NCBI RefSeq assembly: GCF_900128475.1
Contig: NZ_LT635839.1
Location: forward strand, 485,113-538,805
Direction of reading: 5' to 3'
DNA: 53,693 nt
From: Mediterranea massiliensis
Lineage (GTDB): Bacteria; Bacteroidota; Bacteroidia; Bacteroidales; Bacteroidaceae
The position numbers and the translations under genes were made by a program. The stretch's first letter is position 1; each line of letters begins with the position of its first letter. Below, piece by piece: positions 15,221-23,665 of this stretch. Under the pieces are notes generated by a model, which worked only from the letters and a program-made list of their open reading frames with translations, was not told the origin of the DNA and did not search any database.

Positions 15221-16261
15221 TTACTTTTTTTTTGAGGCTATTTCAATCAGTTTCTTTTCTATCTGCTCACGGGTCAGGTTGCGGCCTTCTATCCTCCCGT
15301 TGGGGGCAAGCAATACGTTGGCAGGCAGTTCACGGACGGCGAACTGGCTGACGACATTGCTGTTCCAGCCTTTGAAGTCGCAGGCCTGCTTCCAGTCGAG
15401 GGTGTCCCTGGTGATGGCATCTTCCCATTGCTGCTTGTCAATGTCGAGCGAGATGCCCAGTATTTCCAAGTCCTTGCGGTTTTTCTTCTCTTTGTACAGC
15501 TGTCGTAAGGCCTGGTTGGACTCAGCGCAAGATTCGTTCCAGGACGCCCAGAAATACAGCAGGAGGTACTTGTCCTTGAAGTCGGTCCGCCGGATGTCCT
15601 TCCCGTCTGTTCCCGGTATCTGGAAGAAGGGGGCTGTCTTGCCTTCTGTCACTTTTTCGAGTGCTTCAAGATAGTCCAGCAAATTTTCCATATAGAGTCT
15701 GTCCTTCAGGATTCCGGCCATCTGTTCGGTCAGCTTCCTGATTCGGGTAAAGTCAGGCGCAGGCTGTTGTACGAAGTAATGGTCCAGAACATAGATGCTG
15801 GCCAGCGAGGTCGGGTGATTTTGGATGAAGTCTTCTGCCGCTTTCTCCGTTTCCCTTTCGGAGACATTGGGCTGTTGGTCCAGTTGCTGGTGGAAGCGTG
15901 TCAGCTCTTCATTGGCCGGATTGCCCTGAATGGTCAGTCGATCGAGGTCCTTTGCCGAACCGCTGACCACAATCTTGTCCGCTTTATTCAGAAAGATGGG
16001 GTATTCCGTGCCGTTGCTGAACTGGAGCCATGCCGAAATCAGCGTATCGATATCGATTTCTTCTGCGAATTTGTCTCCCTTGACAAGGAGGGTGTCTATG
16101 CGGTTGTACATTCGGTCGGTTCCGTAGAGGTAGACGGTATCGTTTCCCAAGCCTTGGATGGTGCCGCTCAGGCTCACCGTGTCGCTCTTGGGGTTCCCGC
16201 AGGCTGCCAGCAGGAGGGCTGTTGTGAATGTTACCAGATGAATTTTCTTCATTGTTTCCAT
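15221..16261 (-). CDS. DUF4369/thioredoxin-like lipoprotein with degenerate active site
   Basis: A 346-residue lipoprotein (LLLAAC, Cys21). The N-terminal half resembles the DUF4369 beta domain common in Bacteroidetes thiol-disulfide proteins (LSGTIQGLGNDTVYLYG); the C-terminal ~140 residues form a TlpA/AhpC-type thioredoxin fold (LLLYFWASWNESCAESNQALRQLYKE). The usual WCxxC is WNESC here: the nucleophilic first Cys is Asn242 and only Cys245 remains, so it cannot be an ordinary dithiol oxidoreductase. The start at 16261 is preceded by a GGAGA; ATG at 16252 is an alternative. It is co-directional with the ComM-like gene, five bases away. Confidence 0.85.
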   Translation of the reverse strand: METMKKIHLVTFTTALLLAACGNPKSDTVSLSGTIQGLGNDTVYLYGTDRMYNRIDTLLVKGDKFAEEIDIDTLISAWLQFSNGTEYPIFLNKADKIVVSGSAKDLDRLTIQGNPANEELTRFHQQLDQQPNVSERETEKAAEDFIQNHPTSLASIYVLDHYFVQQPAPDFTRIRKLTEQMAGILKDRLYMENLLDYLEALEKVTEGKTAPFFQIPGTDGKDIRRTDFKDKYLLLYFWASWNESCAESNQALRQLYKEKKNRKDLEILGISLDIDKQQWEDAITRDTLDWKQACDFKGWNSNVVSQFAVRELPANVLLAPNGRIEGRNLTREQIEKKLIEIASKKK

Positions 16262-16310
16262 GTTTTTCTTATCTCCAACTGCGAATGTACTTCTTTTTGG
16301 CGTGAATATA

Positions 16311-16348
16311 AAAAAATGCCCGACATATTTCTATGCCGGGCATTTTTT
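16311..16348. terminator. Bidirectional-looking rho-independent terminator
   Basis: AAAAAATGCCCGACAT pairs with ATGCCGGGCATTTTTT around a 6-base loop. It lies 17 bases beyond the stop of the TPR lipoprotein gene, separating it from the thioredoxin-like gene. Confidence 0.9.
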
Positions 16349-16364
16349 ATAATAATTCTATTGC

Positions 16365-18056
16365 TTATTTGGCAATGCTCATGAATTCTGAGTTAGTGTA
16401 ATACTTGGAGAATTCCAGGTCTGTAGCAGCCTTCTTGCCCAGTGTGGCATCCTTGGCTACGGCAGCCTTCAAGCTGCTCATTACCATAGCGTCGTTGTTG
16501 GTTCTTGCACCCAAAACTGCGTTCAGGTAGTCAGTGTAAGCGTCGGGCTTAGCGATACCGGCCAGTGTAGTCTTAGCCTTGTTGTAGTCCTTAGCCAAAA
16601 TCTGTGCCAAAGCGGCGCTGTTGGTCTTGGTGTCACCAAATGCGTTGACAGCTCTTTCATACTGGCCCTGTGCTACGTACAGGTTACCCAAAGCTTCGTT
16701 CAGCTCAGGAGCGCCGGAAGCTTTGCCCAGATATTGCTCTGCGGCAGCCTTGTCGCCTTTGCTCAGTGCAACGAGACCCATGTTCATGTTGGCTTCAGCA
16801 GATTCCTTGATAGACAGAGACTTCTTCAGATAGCTTTCAGCCTTGTCCAGATTGCCTGCCTGATAAGCCAGCTTACCAAGGTTGTTGTATGCGCGGTAAT
16901 CGTTCGGATAAATCTGAGTAGCCTTTGTATAGATGTCTTCCTTCTTGGCTGCGTCGTCAGTCAGAGTAGCAGCGTAGAGCAGTTCTTCGATGTTGAGCTG
17001 CTTGGCATCTGTAGCGGCCAGGTTGGCGATTTCTTCGTCAGACTTGCCAATGATTTCATAGTTCAAAGTCAGACGAGAACGACGCAGTTGCGGAAGGATT
17101 TCGTCAGCCAAAGTCTTGTATACAGAAGAAATGTTCTTGATTTCCTGCTCTCTTTGTTCGGGATCAGAATACATGGACAGAACACGGAGAATCAGTTCCT
17201 TGTCTTGAATATCTGATTTGCTTACCAGTTCCTGGAAGCCTTCCCAGTCCTGAGCAGTGTATTTCGTGTCTACATTCACATCAATCTTATCCTTCTTCAG
17301 GTTCTTGTTGATAACCTTGGCAGTGTTATCCTGACGATTCTCAGCCAAAGTAGTGTTCAGCTTGACACCACCATCAGGAGAAGCGTATGCAGAAATTTCG
17401 ATGTTGTCGATCTTCTTGTTGGCAGCATCATTTACGTTCTTTACTTCTTCGTTGAATGCCTTGGCTGTCTTCAGTTCGCTGGAACGAACGTTTGCCTGCT
17501 GGATCAAGAACATGATGTTGGCATCATGCTTTTCCTTGATGATACGCTGGAAAGCGTCGTTACCGTCAGCGGGATTGGCGCTGGACAGTGTCTGGTTAAC
17601 GAGTTCGGAAGTAGAAATAATACCGTCAGCAATCTTTACAGCGGGAATTTCAACTTCTTTTTTGCCAATCGTAGCCTTGAATTCCAGATACAGCTCAGAT
17701 TTGGCCATCTCGGGAACATAGTCGAAGGAAGTCTTCATGGTGTAGCTGCCACCCATCTTGTAGGAGATGGTCTGGTCATTTCCTTCTACCTTTTCACCTT
17801 GGAATACTGTCGGCTGACCTTTGGCTTCGCCGCCGCCCCATTTCAGTACCGGAGTTACTTCTACCACGGCTTTCTTGTTGAAATACTTTTCAGGGAATTT
17901 GCCGTTGATTGTAGCGGGAACCTTACCACCTACGGCTTCCAGCACTTGCGGAGTTACCGTGAAATAGTCTGATGACAATTCACCCATTTTCTTGCTGCAA
18001 GATGACAATGCAACAACTAACGCCATTAATAATGGCAAATACAGTTTCTTAGTCAT
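16365..18056 (-). CDS. OmpA-like/TPR lipoprotein
   Basis: A 563-residue lipoprotein (VVALSSC, Cys20). Residues ~25-170 are beta-rich and include a GGG/GQP loop. Residues ~195-330 resemble an OmpA/MotB-like peptidoglycan-associated region (IDNIEISAYASPDGGVKLNTTLAENRQDNTAKVI). From ~355 to 500 there are TPR repeats (DYRAYNNLGKLAYQAGNLDKAESYLKKSLSI, EANMNMGLVALSKGDKAAAEQYLGKA). This combination suggests an outer-membrane-anchored scaffold contacting the cell wall. Codon use is regular and strongly biased, suggesting high expression. It has its own TAACTTTG box and a strong terminator, so it is monocistronic. Confidence 0.85.
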   Translation of the reverse strand: MTKKLYLPLLMALVVALSSCSKKMGELSSDYFTVTPQVLEAVGGKVPATINGKFPEKYFNKKAVVEVTPVLKWGGGEAKGQPTVFQGEKVEGNDQTISYKMGGSYTMKTSFDYVPEMAKSELYLEFKATIGKKEVEIPAVKIADGIISTSELVNQTLSSANPADGNDAFQRIIKEKHDANIMFLIQQANVRSSELKTAKAFNEEVKNVNDAANKKIDNIEISAYASPDGGVKLNTTLAENRQDNTAKVINKNLKKDKIDVNVDTKYTAQDWEGFQELVSKSDIQDKELILRVLSMYSDPEQREQEIKNISSVYKTLADEILPQLRRSRLTLNYEIIGKSDEEIANLAATDAKQLNIEELLYAATLTDDAAKKEDIYTKATQIYPNDYRAYNNLGKLAYQAGNLDKAESYLKKSLSIKESAEANMNMGLVALSKGDKAAAEQYLGKASGAPELNEALGNLYVAQGQYERAVNAFGDTKTNSAALAQILAKDYNKAKTTLAGIAKPDAYTDYLNAVLGARTNNDAMVMSSLKAAVAKDATLGKKAATDLEFSKYYTNSEFMSIAK

Positions 18057-18141
18057 TTTAGGTATAAATTAATAGTTTGAAATTAATATTATCTATTCTA
18101 TAAATATTTACAATGCAGTATCCTCATAGAATACAGCCCTG

Positions 18142-18149
18142 CAAAGTTA
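18142..18149 (-). promoter_or_regulatory. -7 box (TAACTTTG) for the TPR lipoprotein gene
   Basis: TAACTTTG on the minus strand, leaving a leader of about 80 bases. No clear TTG at the -33 position. Confidence 0.55.
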
Positions 18150-18197
18150 TTAAATCTTTCTACATTTTGTTAATCGACATGGGATATTTATTATAAT

Positions 18198-19148
18198 TTA
18201 ATGAATTTCTTGTTCTTGGCGGTATTTGATGTTGCGTGGATGGTGCTCTATGATTTCACTGCGGAGCATTTGGCGGTCTATATGGGTATAGATTTCCGTC
18301 GTGGCAATGCTCTCGTGGCCCAGCATGCACTGGATGGCTCTCAAGTTGGCACCTCCTTCCAGCAGGTGGGTGGCAAAGGAGTGGCGGAAGGTGTGTGGAC
18401 TGATGTTTTTGGTGATGCCGGCTTTGTCGGCCAGTTCTTTAATGAGGTGGAATACCATGATGCGTGAGAGGTTGTTACCCCAGCGGGCCAGGAAGAGGCA
18501 GTCTTCGTGTCCGGCCTTAATCCTCCAATGTCTCCTGTCCAGCAGCCAGTAGTTTATCTCCTTGATGGCACGGGGCGAGATGGGGACCAGGCGTTGCTTG
18601 CTGCCCTTGCCTGTCACTTTGATGAATCCTTCGTCGAGATAAAGGTCCGATAATTTGAGGCTACAGAGTTCCGATACCCGCAGACCACAGCTGTACAACG
18701 TTTCCAGAATGGCCCGGTTGCGCTGACCTTCCGGCTTGTCCATGTCGACGGCGGCAATAATGGAGTCAATTTCTTCTACCGTCAGGACTTCTGGTAGTTT
18801 GAATCCGATTTTTGGGCCTTCTATCAGTTCGCTGGGGTCATCCTCGCGATAGTCGGCCAAAACCAGGAAGTGGAAGAACGACTTGAGCCCCGAAAGGATA
18901 CGGGCTTGCGAGCGCGGATGGATGCCGATGTCGTGGAGGCCGGCGATGAACCGTTGCAGGTCGTCGGAGGTGACGTTCAGTACGTCTCTTTCCCCTCCTT
19001 CCAGAAAGTGCAACAGCTTGGATAAGTCGGTCTGGTAGGCATCCAATGTGTTGGACGAAAGACCTTTTTCCAGCTTCAGAAATTGCTTGTATTTCCTGAT
19101 AATCAAGGCTTGTTTTTCCTTATTCCCTGATTTTTCTTCAGTTTTCAT
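18198..19148 (-). CDS. xerD: Tyrosine recombinase XerD
   Basis: A 316-residue site-specific recombinase that, with a partner Xer protein, resolves chromosome dimers at dif. An N-terminal SAM-like core-binding domain spans ~15-100. The catalytic domain shows all expected residues: Arg157 (GLRVSEL), Lys181 (TGKGSK), His252 and Arg255 (HTFRHSF), His278 (LGHES) and Tyr287 (TEIYTHI). Length is normal for XerD. It is monocistronic and divergent from aroQ, the arrangement in which a housekeeping XerD is often seen in Bacteroidetes. XerC is the alternative name; the overall sequence favours XerD. Confidence 0.9.
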   Translation of the reverse strand: MKTEEKSGNKEKQALIIRKYKQFLKLEKGLSSNTLDAYQTDLSKLLHFLEGGERDVLNVTSDDLQRFIAGLHDIGIHPRSQARILSGLKSFFHFLVLADYREDDPSELIEGPKIGFKLPEVLTVEEIDSIIAAVDMDKPEGQRNRAILETLYSCGLRVSELCSLKLSDLYLDEGFIKVTGKGSKQRLVPISPRAIKEINYWLLDRRHWRIKAGHEDCLFLARWGNNLSRIMVFHLIKELADKAGITKNISPHTFRHSFATHLLEGGANLRAIQCMLGHESIATTEIYTHIDRQMLRSEIIEHHPRNIKYRQEQEIH

Positions 19149-19158
19149 TTCTTTTTTC

Positions 19159-19166
19159 TACCTTTG
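19159..19166 (+). promoter_or_regulatory. -7 box (TACCTTTG) for aroQ
   Basis: TACCTTTG on the plus strand; the first ATG of aroQ is 126 bases downstream. No clear TTG partner. Confidence 0.5.
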
Positions 19167-19192
19167 CAACTTGAAATAATGTTCTTTGGAGG

Positions 19193-19222
19193 CAAAGATA
19201 ACGCAAACCGGAAGAAAAGCAA
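19193..19222 (-). promoter_or_regulatory. xerD promoter, TTG-N19-TATCTTTG
   Basis: The minus strand has TATCTTTG at 19193-19200 with TTG at 19220-19222, exactly 19 bases upstream, matching the Bacteroidetes consensus. Confidence 0.75.
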
Positions 19223-19292
19223 AGCAGAAACGGAGTTTTCCACGTTGTTGCTATTTCCGGGTGCTGATCGTTTTTTTAACAAACGAAAGATT

Positions 19293-19721
19293 ATGAGGAT
19301 ACAGATTATCAACGGTCCTAACATCAATTTGTTGGGTAAGCGTGAACCTTCCATCTACGGGAGTGTTTCTTTTGAAGACTATTTGGTCCAATTGCGTGCC
19401 AAATATGCTGATATTCAGATTGATTATTTTCAGTCCAATATAGAAGGAGAAATGATAGACCGAATCCAACAAGTCGGGTTTGAAGCGGATGGCATTGTCT
19501 TGAATGCCGGTGCCTATACCCACACGTCCATCGCTTTGCAGGATGCTATTCGGGCTGTAACGGCTCCGGTCATAGAGGTGCATATTTCTAATGTGCATGC
19601 TCGTGAGTCCTTCCGCCATGTGTCGATGATTTCGTGTGCCTGTCTGGGGGTTATCTGCGGATTCGGTCTGGATTCCTACCGCCTGGCGGTTGAGGCACTG
19701 TTGGAGAAATATAAGAAGTGA
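19293..19721 (+). CDS. aroQ: 3-dehydroquinate dehydratase, type II
   Basis: A 142-residue cytoplasmic enzyme that dehydrates 3-dehydroquinate to 3-dehydroshikimate in the shikimate pathway. It has the type II signature NGPNINLLGKREPSIYG with catalytic Tyr22, and the EVHISNVHARESFRH active-site loop. The ATG at 19293 was chosen because it begins the conserved MRIQIINGPN; upstream in-frame sequence is not family-like. An IS4-family element begins 21 bases after the stop and separates it from pyk, which probably followed directly before the insertion. Confidence 0.94.
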   Translation: MRIQIINGPNINLLGKREPSIYGSVSFEDYLVQLRAKYADIQIDYFQSNIEGEMIDRIQQVGFEADGIVLNAGAYTHTSIALQDAIRAVTAPVIEVHISNVHARESFRHVSMISCACLGVICGFGLDSYRLAVEALLEKYKK

Positions 19722-19733
19722 GTATATATAAAT

Positions 19734-19742
19734 AGGTAAAAA
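19734..19742. repeat. Left target duplication of the IS4-family element (AGGTAAAAA)
   Basis: Nine bases identical to 21066-21074. Confidence 0.8.
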
Positions 19743-21065
19743 CATTAGTGTCCAATAAAAATGGACGAGTTAAAAATTTAATCAAATAGTCCTTCAAAAA
19801 GGGGACAATCGAGTTCTTTGACATCATTGAAATTAGTCTTATCGAACAGGTCACGTAAGTGGGTTTTGTCCGTTAGAGAGATACTTAGAATCTGCAAAAC
19901 TTCGTAAATTGAGCGTTTCAATTGCATATCGTGTTGAACTATAGCTACGAGACAGTAAGTAATGATCGCCACACTGATTTGAATGCGGACAGCGTTTTCT
20001 GTTGTACCCCAGAACCTCTTTATTTTAAGGTGTTGCTTTAGCCATTTGAAAAAGAGCTCGACCAACCACCTTTTCTTATAGAGATTGGCAATATCCAATG
20101 CAGAGACATGTGTTGCATTCGTTAGGAAAGTAAACTCACGGTCATCCTCTTCATCGTAGTAACGAATGAGTAGGAATAACTCGGGATATTTCTTCTCTGA
20201 GAGATATCCGGTCAGTTTCACTTCAGCATCGGTCAGTACATACTTAGGCATCCTGCGCTTCCATTTAACCGTTGTACATTTCAAGTTCGTCTTAGCTCTG
20301 ACAACGAAAAAGGAACCTGTCAGGTGAATCCGATATAATTCCTTAAAAGAATCATAAGCCCTGTCGAATATATAATAAGCATTTGGTTCATAATGGATTG
20401 AGTACATCGCCGTAGAGTCATGTTTCGATGCTGCGGTTACAGTATAGAAGGCAGGAACTTGTGCTTCAATGTCATATAAGACATGAGCTTTGACACCTCC
20501 TTTCTTTCTTCGGAACTTCGCCCATGGAAATGTGGCTAGACACAACGGAATAGTTGTTGAATCAAAAGCATACTTATTTCCTGGAATTTCCAAGATATTG
20601 GTTGCTCGCTTTTCGCAAGCTTCCTTCATCATATAGAATGCGAAGTCTTCAAAGATTCTGTAGTCACGATTCTGATTAGCATAAGCGAGGGTGGCTTTGG
20701 CTATTGGATTGCGTCCCAAGCCAAGATGATATTGCTTGGAACGATGCGCTTCAAAAGCTACAATTAGGTCGCGAAGGCTCTCACGATTGCTCAGTTGTCC
20801 GAACATCATAGCAAGTAACTGATTCCAGCAAGTGAATTGCTTCACGTAGCGATTACCATCATACTTGCGAACGAAGTTGTTGAACTGTGTTCTGTTCAGA
20901 AAAGCGGTAAGTTGAGCGAATACGTATTTATCTTGGTTCATAAGCGGTCTTCAATTTGACCGCTAAACTACAAATTCAAATCCGTTTCATTCAGAAATAC
21001 TACTTAAAAGACTGTATTTCAATAATTTCAAAGACCGATTAGCCAACTTTTATTGGACAGTAGTG
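19743..21065 (-). mobile_element. IS4-family insertion sequence, 1323 bp, intact
   Basis: The inverted ends are CATTAGTGTCCAATAAAA at the left and, on the other strand, CACTACTGTCCAATAAAA at the right, flanked by a 9-bp AGGTAAAAA duplication. One complete transposase fills the element on the minus strand. A related but not identical copy begins at 53532 in opposite orientation. The insertion lies in the aroQ-pyk spacer, 19 bases before the pyk start, so pyk now depends on element-borne or read-through transcription, or on the short remaining leader. Confidence 0.92.
19778..20941 (-). CDS. IS4-family transposase (DUF4372-type)
   Basis: A 387-residue DDE transposase with an N-terminal DUF4372-like domain (~1-75). 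Catalytic candidates are Asp127 (YAFDSTTIPL), Asp193 (IFDRAYDSF) and Glu295 within the IS4 Y-(2)-R-(3)-E-(6)-K signature (Tyr288, Arg291, Glu295, Lys302). Full length with no frameshift. The gene starts 124 bases inside the right end of the element. Confidence 0.93.
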   Translation of the reverse strand: MNQDKYVFAQLTAFLNRTQFNNFVRKYDGNRYVKQFTCWNQLLAMMFGQLSNRESLRDLIVAFEAHRSKQYHLGLGRNPIAKATLAYANQNRDYRIFEDFAFYMMKEACEKRATNILEIPGNKYAFDSTTIPLCLATFPWAKFRRKKGGVKAHVLYDIEAQVPAFYTVTAASKHDSTAMYSIHYEPNAYYIFDRAYDSFKELYRIHLTGSFFVVRAKTNLKCTTVKWKRRMPKYVLTDAEVKLTGYLSEKKYPELFLLIRYYDEEDDREFTFLTNATHVSALDIANLYKKRWLVELFFKWLKQHLKIKRFWGTTENAVRIQISVAIITYCLVAIVQHDMQLKRSIYEVLQILSISLTDKTHLRDLFDKTNFNDVKELDCPLFEGLFD

Positions 21066-21074
21066 AGGTAAAAA
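21066..21074. repeat. Right target duplication of the IS4-family element (AGGTAAAAA)
   Basis: Matches 19734-19742. Confidence 0.8.
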
Positions 21075-21092
21075 ATAATATAGGTATAAGGT

Positions 21093-22553
21093 ATGTTACT
21101 GAAACAAACGAAGATTGTTGCAACTATTTCCGACCAGCGTTGTGAGGTTGATTTTATCAGGCAGCTGTTTGAGGCGGGTATGAACGTGGTCCGTATGAAT
21201 ACGGCTCATGCCGGTCGTGAAGGTTTTGAGAAACTGATAGCCAATGTCCGTGCAGTTTCCAATCGGATTGCCATATTGATGGATACCAAAGGGCCTGAAG
21301 TACGGACAACTCCTTTGGCCGACGGTCCCATCCCGTTCAAGGTGGGTGACAAGGTTCAGGTAGTGGGCCGTCCCGACCAGCCGACGACACACGAATGTAT
21401 CTCCGTATCCTATCCTCATTTTGTGCAGGATGTACACGTCGGCGGGCATATCCTGATAGACGACGGCGACTTGGAAATGGTTGTTGTAGACAAGGATGAT
21501 GAACATCTTTTCTGTGAGGTGCAGAACGAAGCTACGCTGGGCAACCGTAAGAGTGTGAACGTGCCGGGTGTACGAATCAACCTGCCTTCGCTGACAGAAA
21601 AGGATAAGAATAATATTTTGTATGCCATTGAAAAGGACATCGATTTTATTGCCCATTCTTTTGTGCGCAACAAGCAGGATGTTCTCGATATCAAAGCCAT
21701 ATTGGACGAGCATCACAGCGACATCCGTATCATTGCCAAGATTGAAAATCAGGAGGGTGTGGACAATATCGACGAGATTCTGGAAGTGGCCGACGGTGTG
21801 ATGGTGGCTCGTGGTGACCTGGGCATTGAAGTGCCTCAGGAACGTATTCCGGGCATCCAGCGTCTGCTCATCCGCAAATGTATTCTGGCCAAGAAGCCGG
21901 TGATTGTGGCTACGCAGATGCTGCATACCATGATCAATAATCCGCGTCCGACCCGTGCCGAGGTGACCGATATTGCCAATGCCATCTATTATCGTACAGA
22001 TGCCCTGATGCTCAGTGGCGAAACGGCTTACGGGAAATATCCGGTAGAAGCTGTGAAGACCATGACAAAGATTGCCGCGCAAGCCGAGAAGGACAAGTTG
22101 ACCGAGAACGACATTCGCATCCCGCTGGACGAAAACAGCAACGACGTGACGGCCTTCCTGGCCAAGCAGGCGGTAAAGGCTACTACCAAATTGAAGATAC
22201 GTGCCATCATCACGGACAGTTACAGCGGCCGTACGGCACGCAACCTGGCTGCTTTCCGTGGTAAATATCCAGTGTTGGCCATCTGCTACAAGGAGAAGAC
22301 GATGCGTCATCTGGCTTTGTCTTATGGAGTGGAAGCTATCTATATGCCTGAGTTGGCCAACGGTCAGGAATATTATTTTGCTGCTCTTCGCCGCCTTCTG
22401 CAGGAAGGAAAGCTCCAGCCGACCGACATGGTAGGTTACCTGAGCAGTGGTAAGGCTGGTACGCAGACCTCGTTCCTCGAAATCAATGTGGTCGAGGATG
22501 CTCTGAAGCATGCAGATGACTGTGTGTTGCCCAACAGCAACCGATACTTGTAA
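21093..22553 (+). CDS. pyk: Pyruvate kinase
   Basis: A 486-residue glycolytic enzyme that converts phosphoenolpyruvate + ADP to pyruvate + ATP. The (beta/alpha)8 barrel shows MDTKGPEVRTT, the KIENQEGVDNIDEI catalytic stretch, the VARGDLGIEVP metal/phosphate-binding signature, ATQMLHTMINNPRPTRAEVTDIANA, and LSGETAYGKYP. A C-terminal domain begins near 355. Length is normal. Its start is only 19 bases from the copied target site of the IS4-family element, so its native promoter may have been displaced. Confidence 0.96.
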   Translation: MLLKQTKIVATISDQRCEVDFIRQLFEAGMNVVRMNTAHAGREGFEKLIANVRAVSNRIAILMDTKGPEVRTTPLADGPIPFKVGDKVQVVGRPDQPTTHECISVSYPHFVQDVHVGGHILIDDGDLEMVVVDKDDEHLFCEVQNEATLGNRKSVNVPGVRINLPSLTEKDKNNILYAIEKDIDFIAHSFVRNKQDVLDIKAILDEHHSDIRIIAKIENQEGVDNIDEILEVADGVMVARGDLGIEVPQERIPGIQRLLIRKCILAKKPVIVATQMLHTMINNPRPTRAEVTDIANAIYYRTDALMLSGETAYGKYPVEAVKTMTKIAAQAEKDKLTENDIRIPLDENSNDVTAFLAKQAVKATTKLKIRAIITDSYSGRTARNLAAFRGKYPVLAICYKEKTMRHLALSYGVEAIYMPELANGQEYYFAALRRLLQEGKLQPTDMVGYLSSGKAGTQTSFLEINVVEDALKHADDCVLPNSNRYL

Positions 22554-22555
22554 AT

Positions 22556-22607
22556 TAATTGAAAATTGAGAATGGATAATCATTCCATCCGTTTCTCATT
22601 TTCAATT
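22556..22607. terminator. AT-rich inverted repeat after pyk
   Basis: AATTGAAAATTGAGAATGG pairs imperfectly with CCATCCGTTTCTCATTTTCAATT. It is followed by three CAATTAT steps leading to the next start codon. It may end pyk transcription or act as a processing hairpin. Confidence 0.5.
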
Positions 22608-22626
22608 ATCAATTATCAATTATCAA

Positions 22627-23271
22627 TTGGATTTAAACGAATACATATTGCAGCACATCGACCCGGAGAGTGACTATCTGCGAGCTCTTTATCGGGATAC
22701 GCATCTCAAGTTGCTGTATCCGCGTATGGCTTCGGGGCACCTGCAAGGGCGGATGTTGAAGATGTTCGTGCGGATGATTCAGCCCCGCCAGGTGCTGGAG
22801 ATAGGAACTTATAGCGGATACTCGGCTCTTTGTATGGCCGAAGGCCTGTCCGACGGGGCCATGCTTCATACCATTGAGATAAACGATGAGCAGGAAGACT
22901 TTACCCGTCCGTGGCTCGAAGGCTCGCCATACGCCGACAAGATCAAGTTCTATATTGGCGATGCGCTGGAACTGGTACCGCGACTGGGGCTAACATTCGA
23001 CCTGGTCTTTGTGGATGGTGACAAGCGCAAGTATCTGGACTATTACGAGATGGCTCTTACCTGCCTGTCGGACGGTGGATACATCATTGCTGACAATACA
23101 TTGTGGGACAGCCATGTTCTGGAGGAACATCCGCATAGTTCGGATTTGCAGACCATCCGTATCAAGGAGTTTAACGATTTCGTGGCTCGCGATTCTCGGG
23201 TAGAGAAGGTTATTCTGCCCTTGCGTGACGGCCTGACAATCATCCGGAAGATTCCGAGAGTGAGGAGCTAA
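22627..23271 (+). CDS. Class I SAM-dependent O-methyltransferase
   Basis: A 214-residue enzyme of the CCoAOMT/YrrM type that transfers a methyl group from SAM to a hydroxyl; the acceptor is unknown. Residues ~55-75 carry the glycine-rich SAM motif EIGTYSGYSALCMAEGL, and the metal/SAM region is FVDGDKRKYLDYYEM and ADNTLWDSHV. The start is a TTG at 22627, the only plausible start in frame with the conserved N-terminus. It lies between pyk and rbfA with short AT-rich spacers, probably co-transcribed with rbfA and the permease gene. Confidence 0.85.
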   Translation: MDLNEYILQHIDPESDYLRALYRDTHLKLLYPRMASGHLQGRMLKMFVRMIQPRQVLEIGTYSGYSALCMAEGLSDGAMLHTIEINDEQEDFTRPWLEGSPYADKIKFYIGDALELVPRLGLTFDLVFVDGDKRKYLDYYEMALTCLSDGGYIIADNTLWDSHVLEEHPHSSDLQTIRIKEFNDFVARDSRVEKVILPLRDGLTIIRKIPRVRS

Positions 23272-23323
23272 AAGTTGAGAGTTGAATTAACTATTAACCA
23301 TTTATCATTAACCATTAATTAGT

Positions 23324-23656
23324 ATGGAAACAACCCGTCAGAACAAAATAGCCCGTTTGCTCCAGAAGGAGCTGAGCGAGATTTTCCTGTTGCAGACCAA
23401 GAGTATGCATGGCGTGTTGGTGTCGGTCAGCGCCGTACGTATCAGCCCCGATTTGAGTATAGCCCGTGTCTATCTCAGTATTTTCCCTTCGGAAAAGGGG
23501 GAGGAGCTCATCAAGAATATCAATGCCAACATGAAGTCCATCCGTTACGAACTGGGTACCCGCGTGCGTTTTCAGCTCCGTATCATTCCCGAGCTAAAGT
23601 TCTTCTTGGACGATTCGCTGGACTATCTGGAACACATTGACGAACTGCTTAAATAA
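23324..23656 (+). CDS. rbfA: Ribosome-binding factor A
   Basis: A 110-residue KH-like protein that binds the 30S subunit and helps mature the 5' end of 16S rRNA. It has the typical N-terminus TTRQNKIARLLQKELSEIF and the conserved V(R)ISPDLSIARVYLSIF and LRIIPELKFFLDDSLDYLEHIDELL blocks. Length is normal. It is followed after nine bases by the permease gene. Confidence 0.94.
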   Translation: METTRQNKIARLLQKELSEIFLLQTKSMHGVLVSVSAVRISPDLSIARVYLSIFPSEKGEELIKNINANMKSIRYELGTRVRFQLRIIPELKFFLDDSLDYLEHIDELLK

Positions 23657-23665
23657 GGCTGAGTC

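Noticed and set aside
13650..15674. A 674-codon plus-strand open frame
   Set aside because: Shadow of the ComM-like and thioredoxin-like genes, whose protein motifs are clear on the minus strand.
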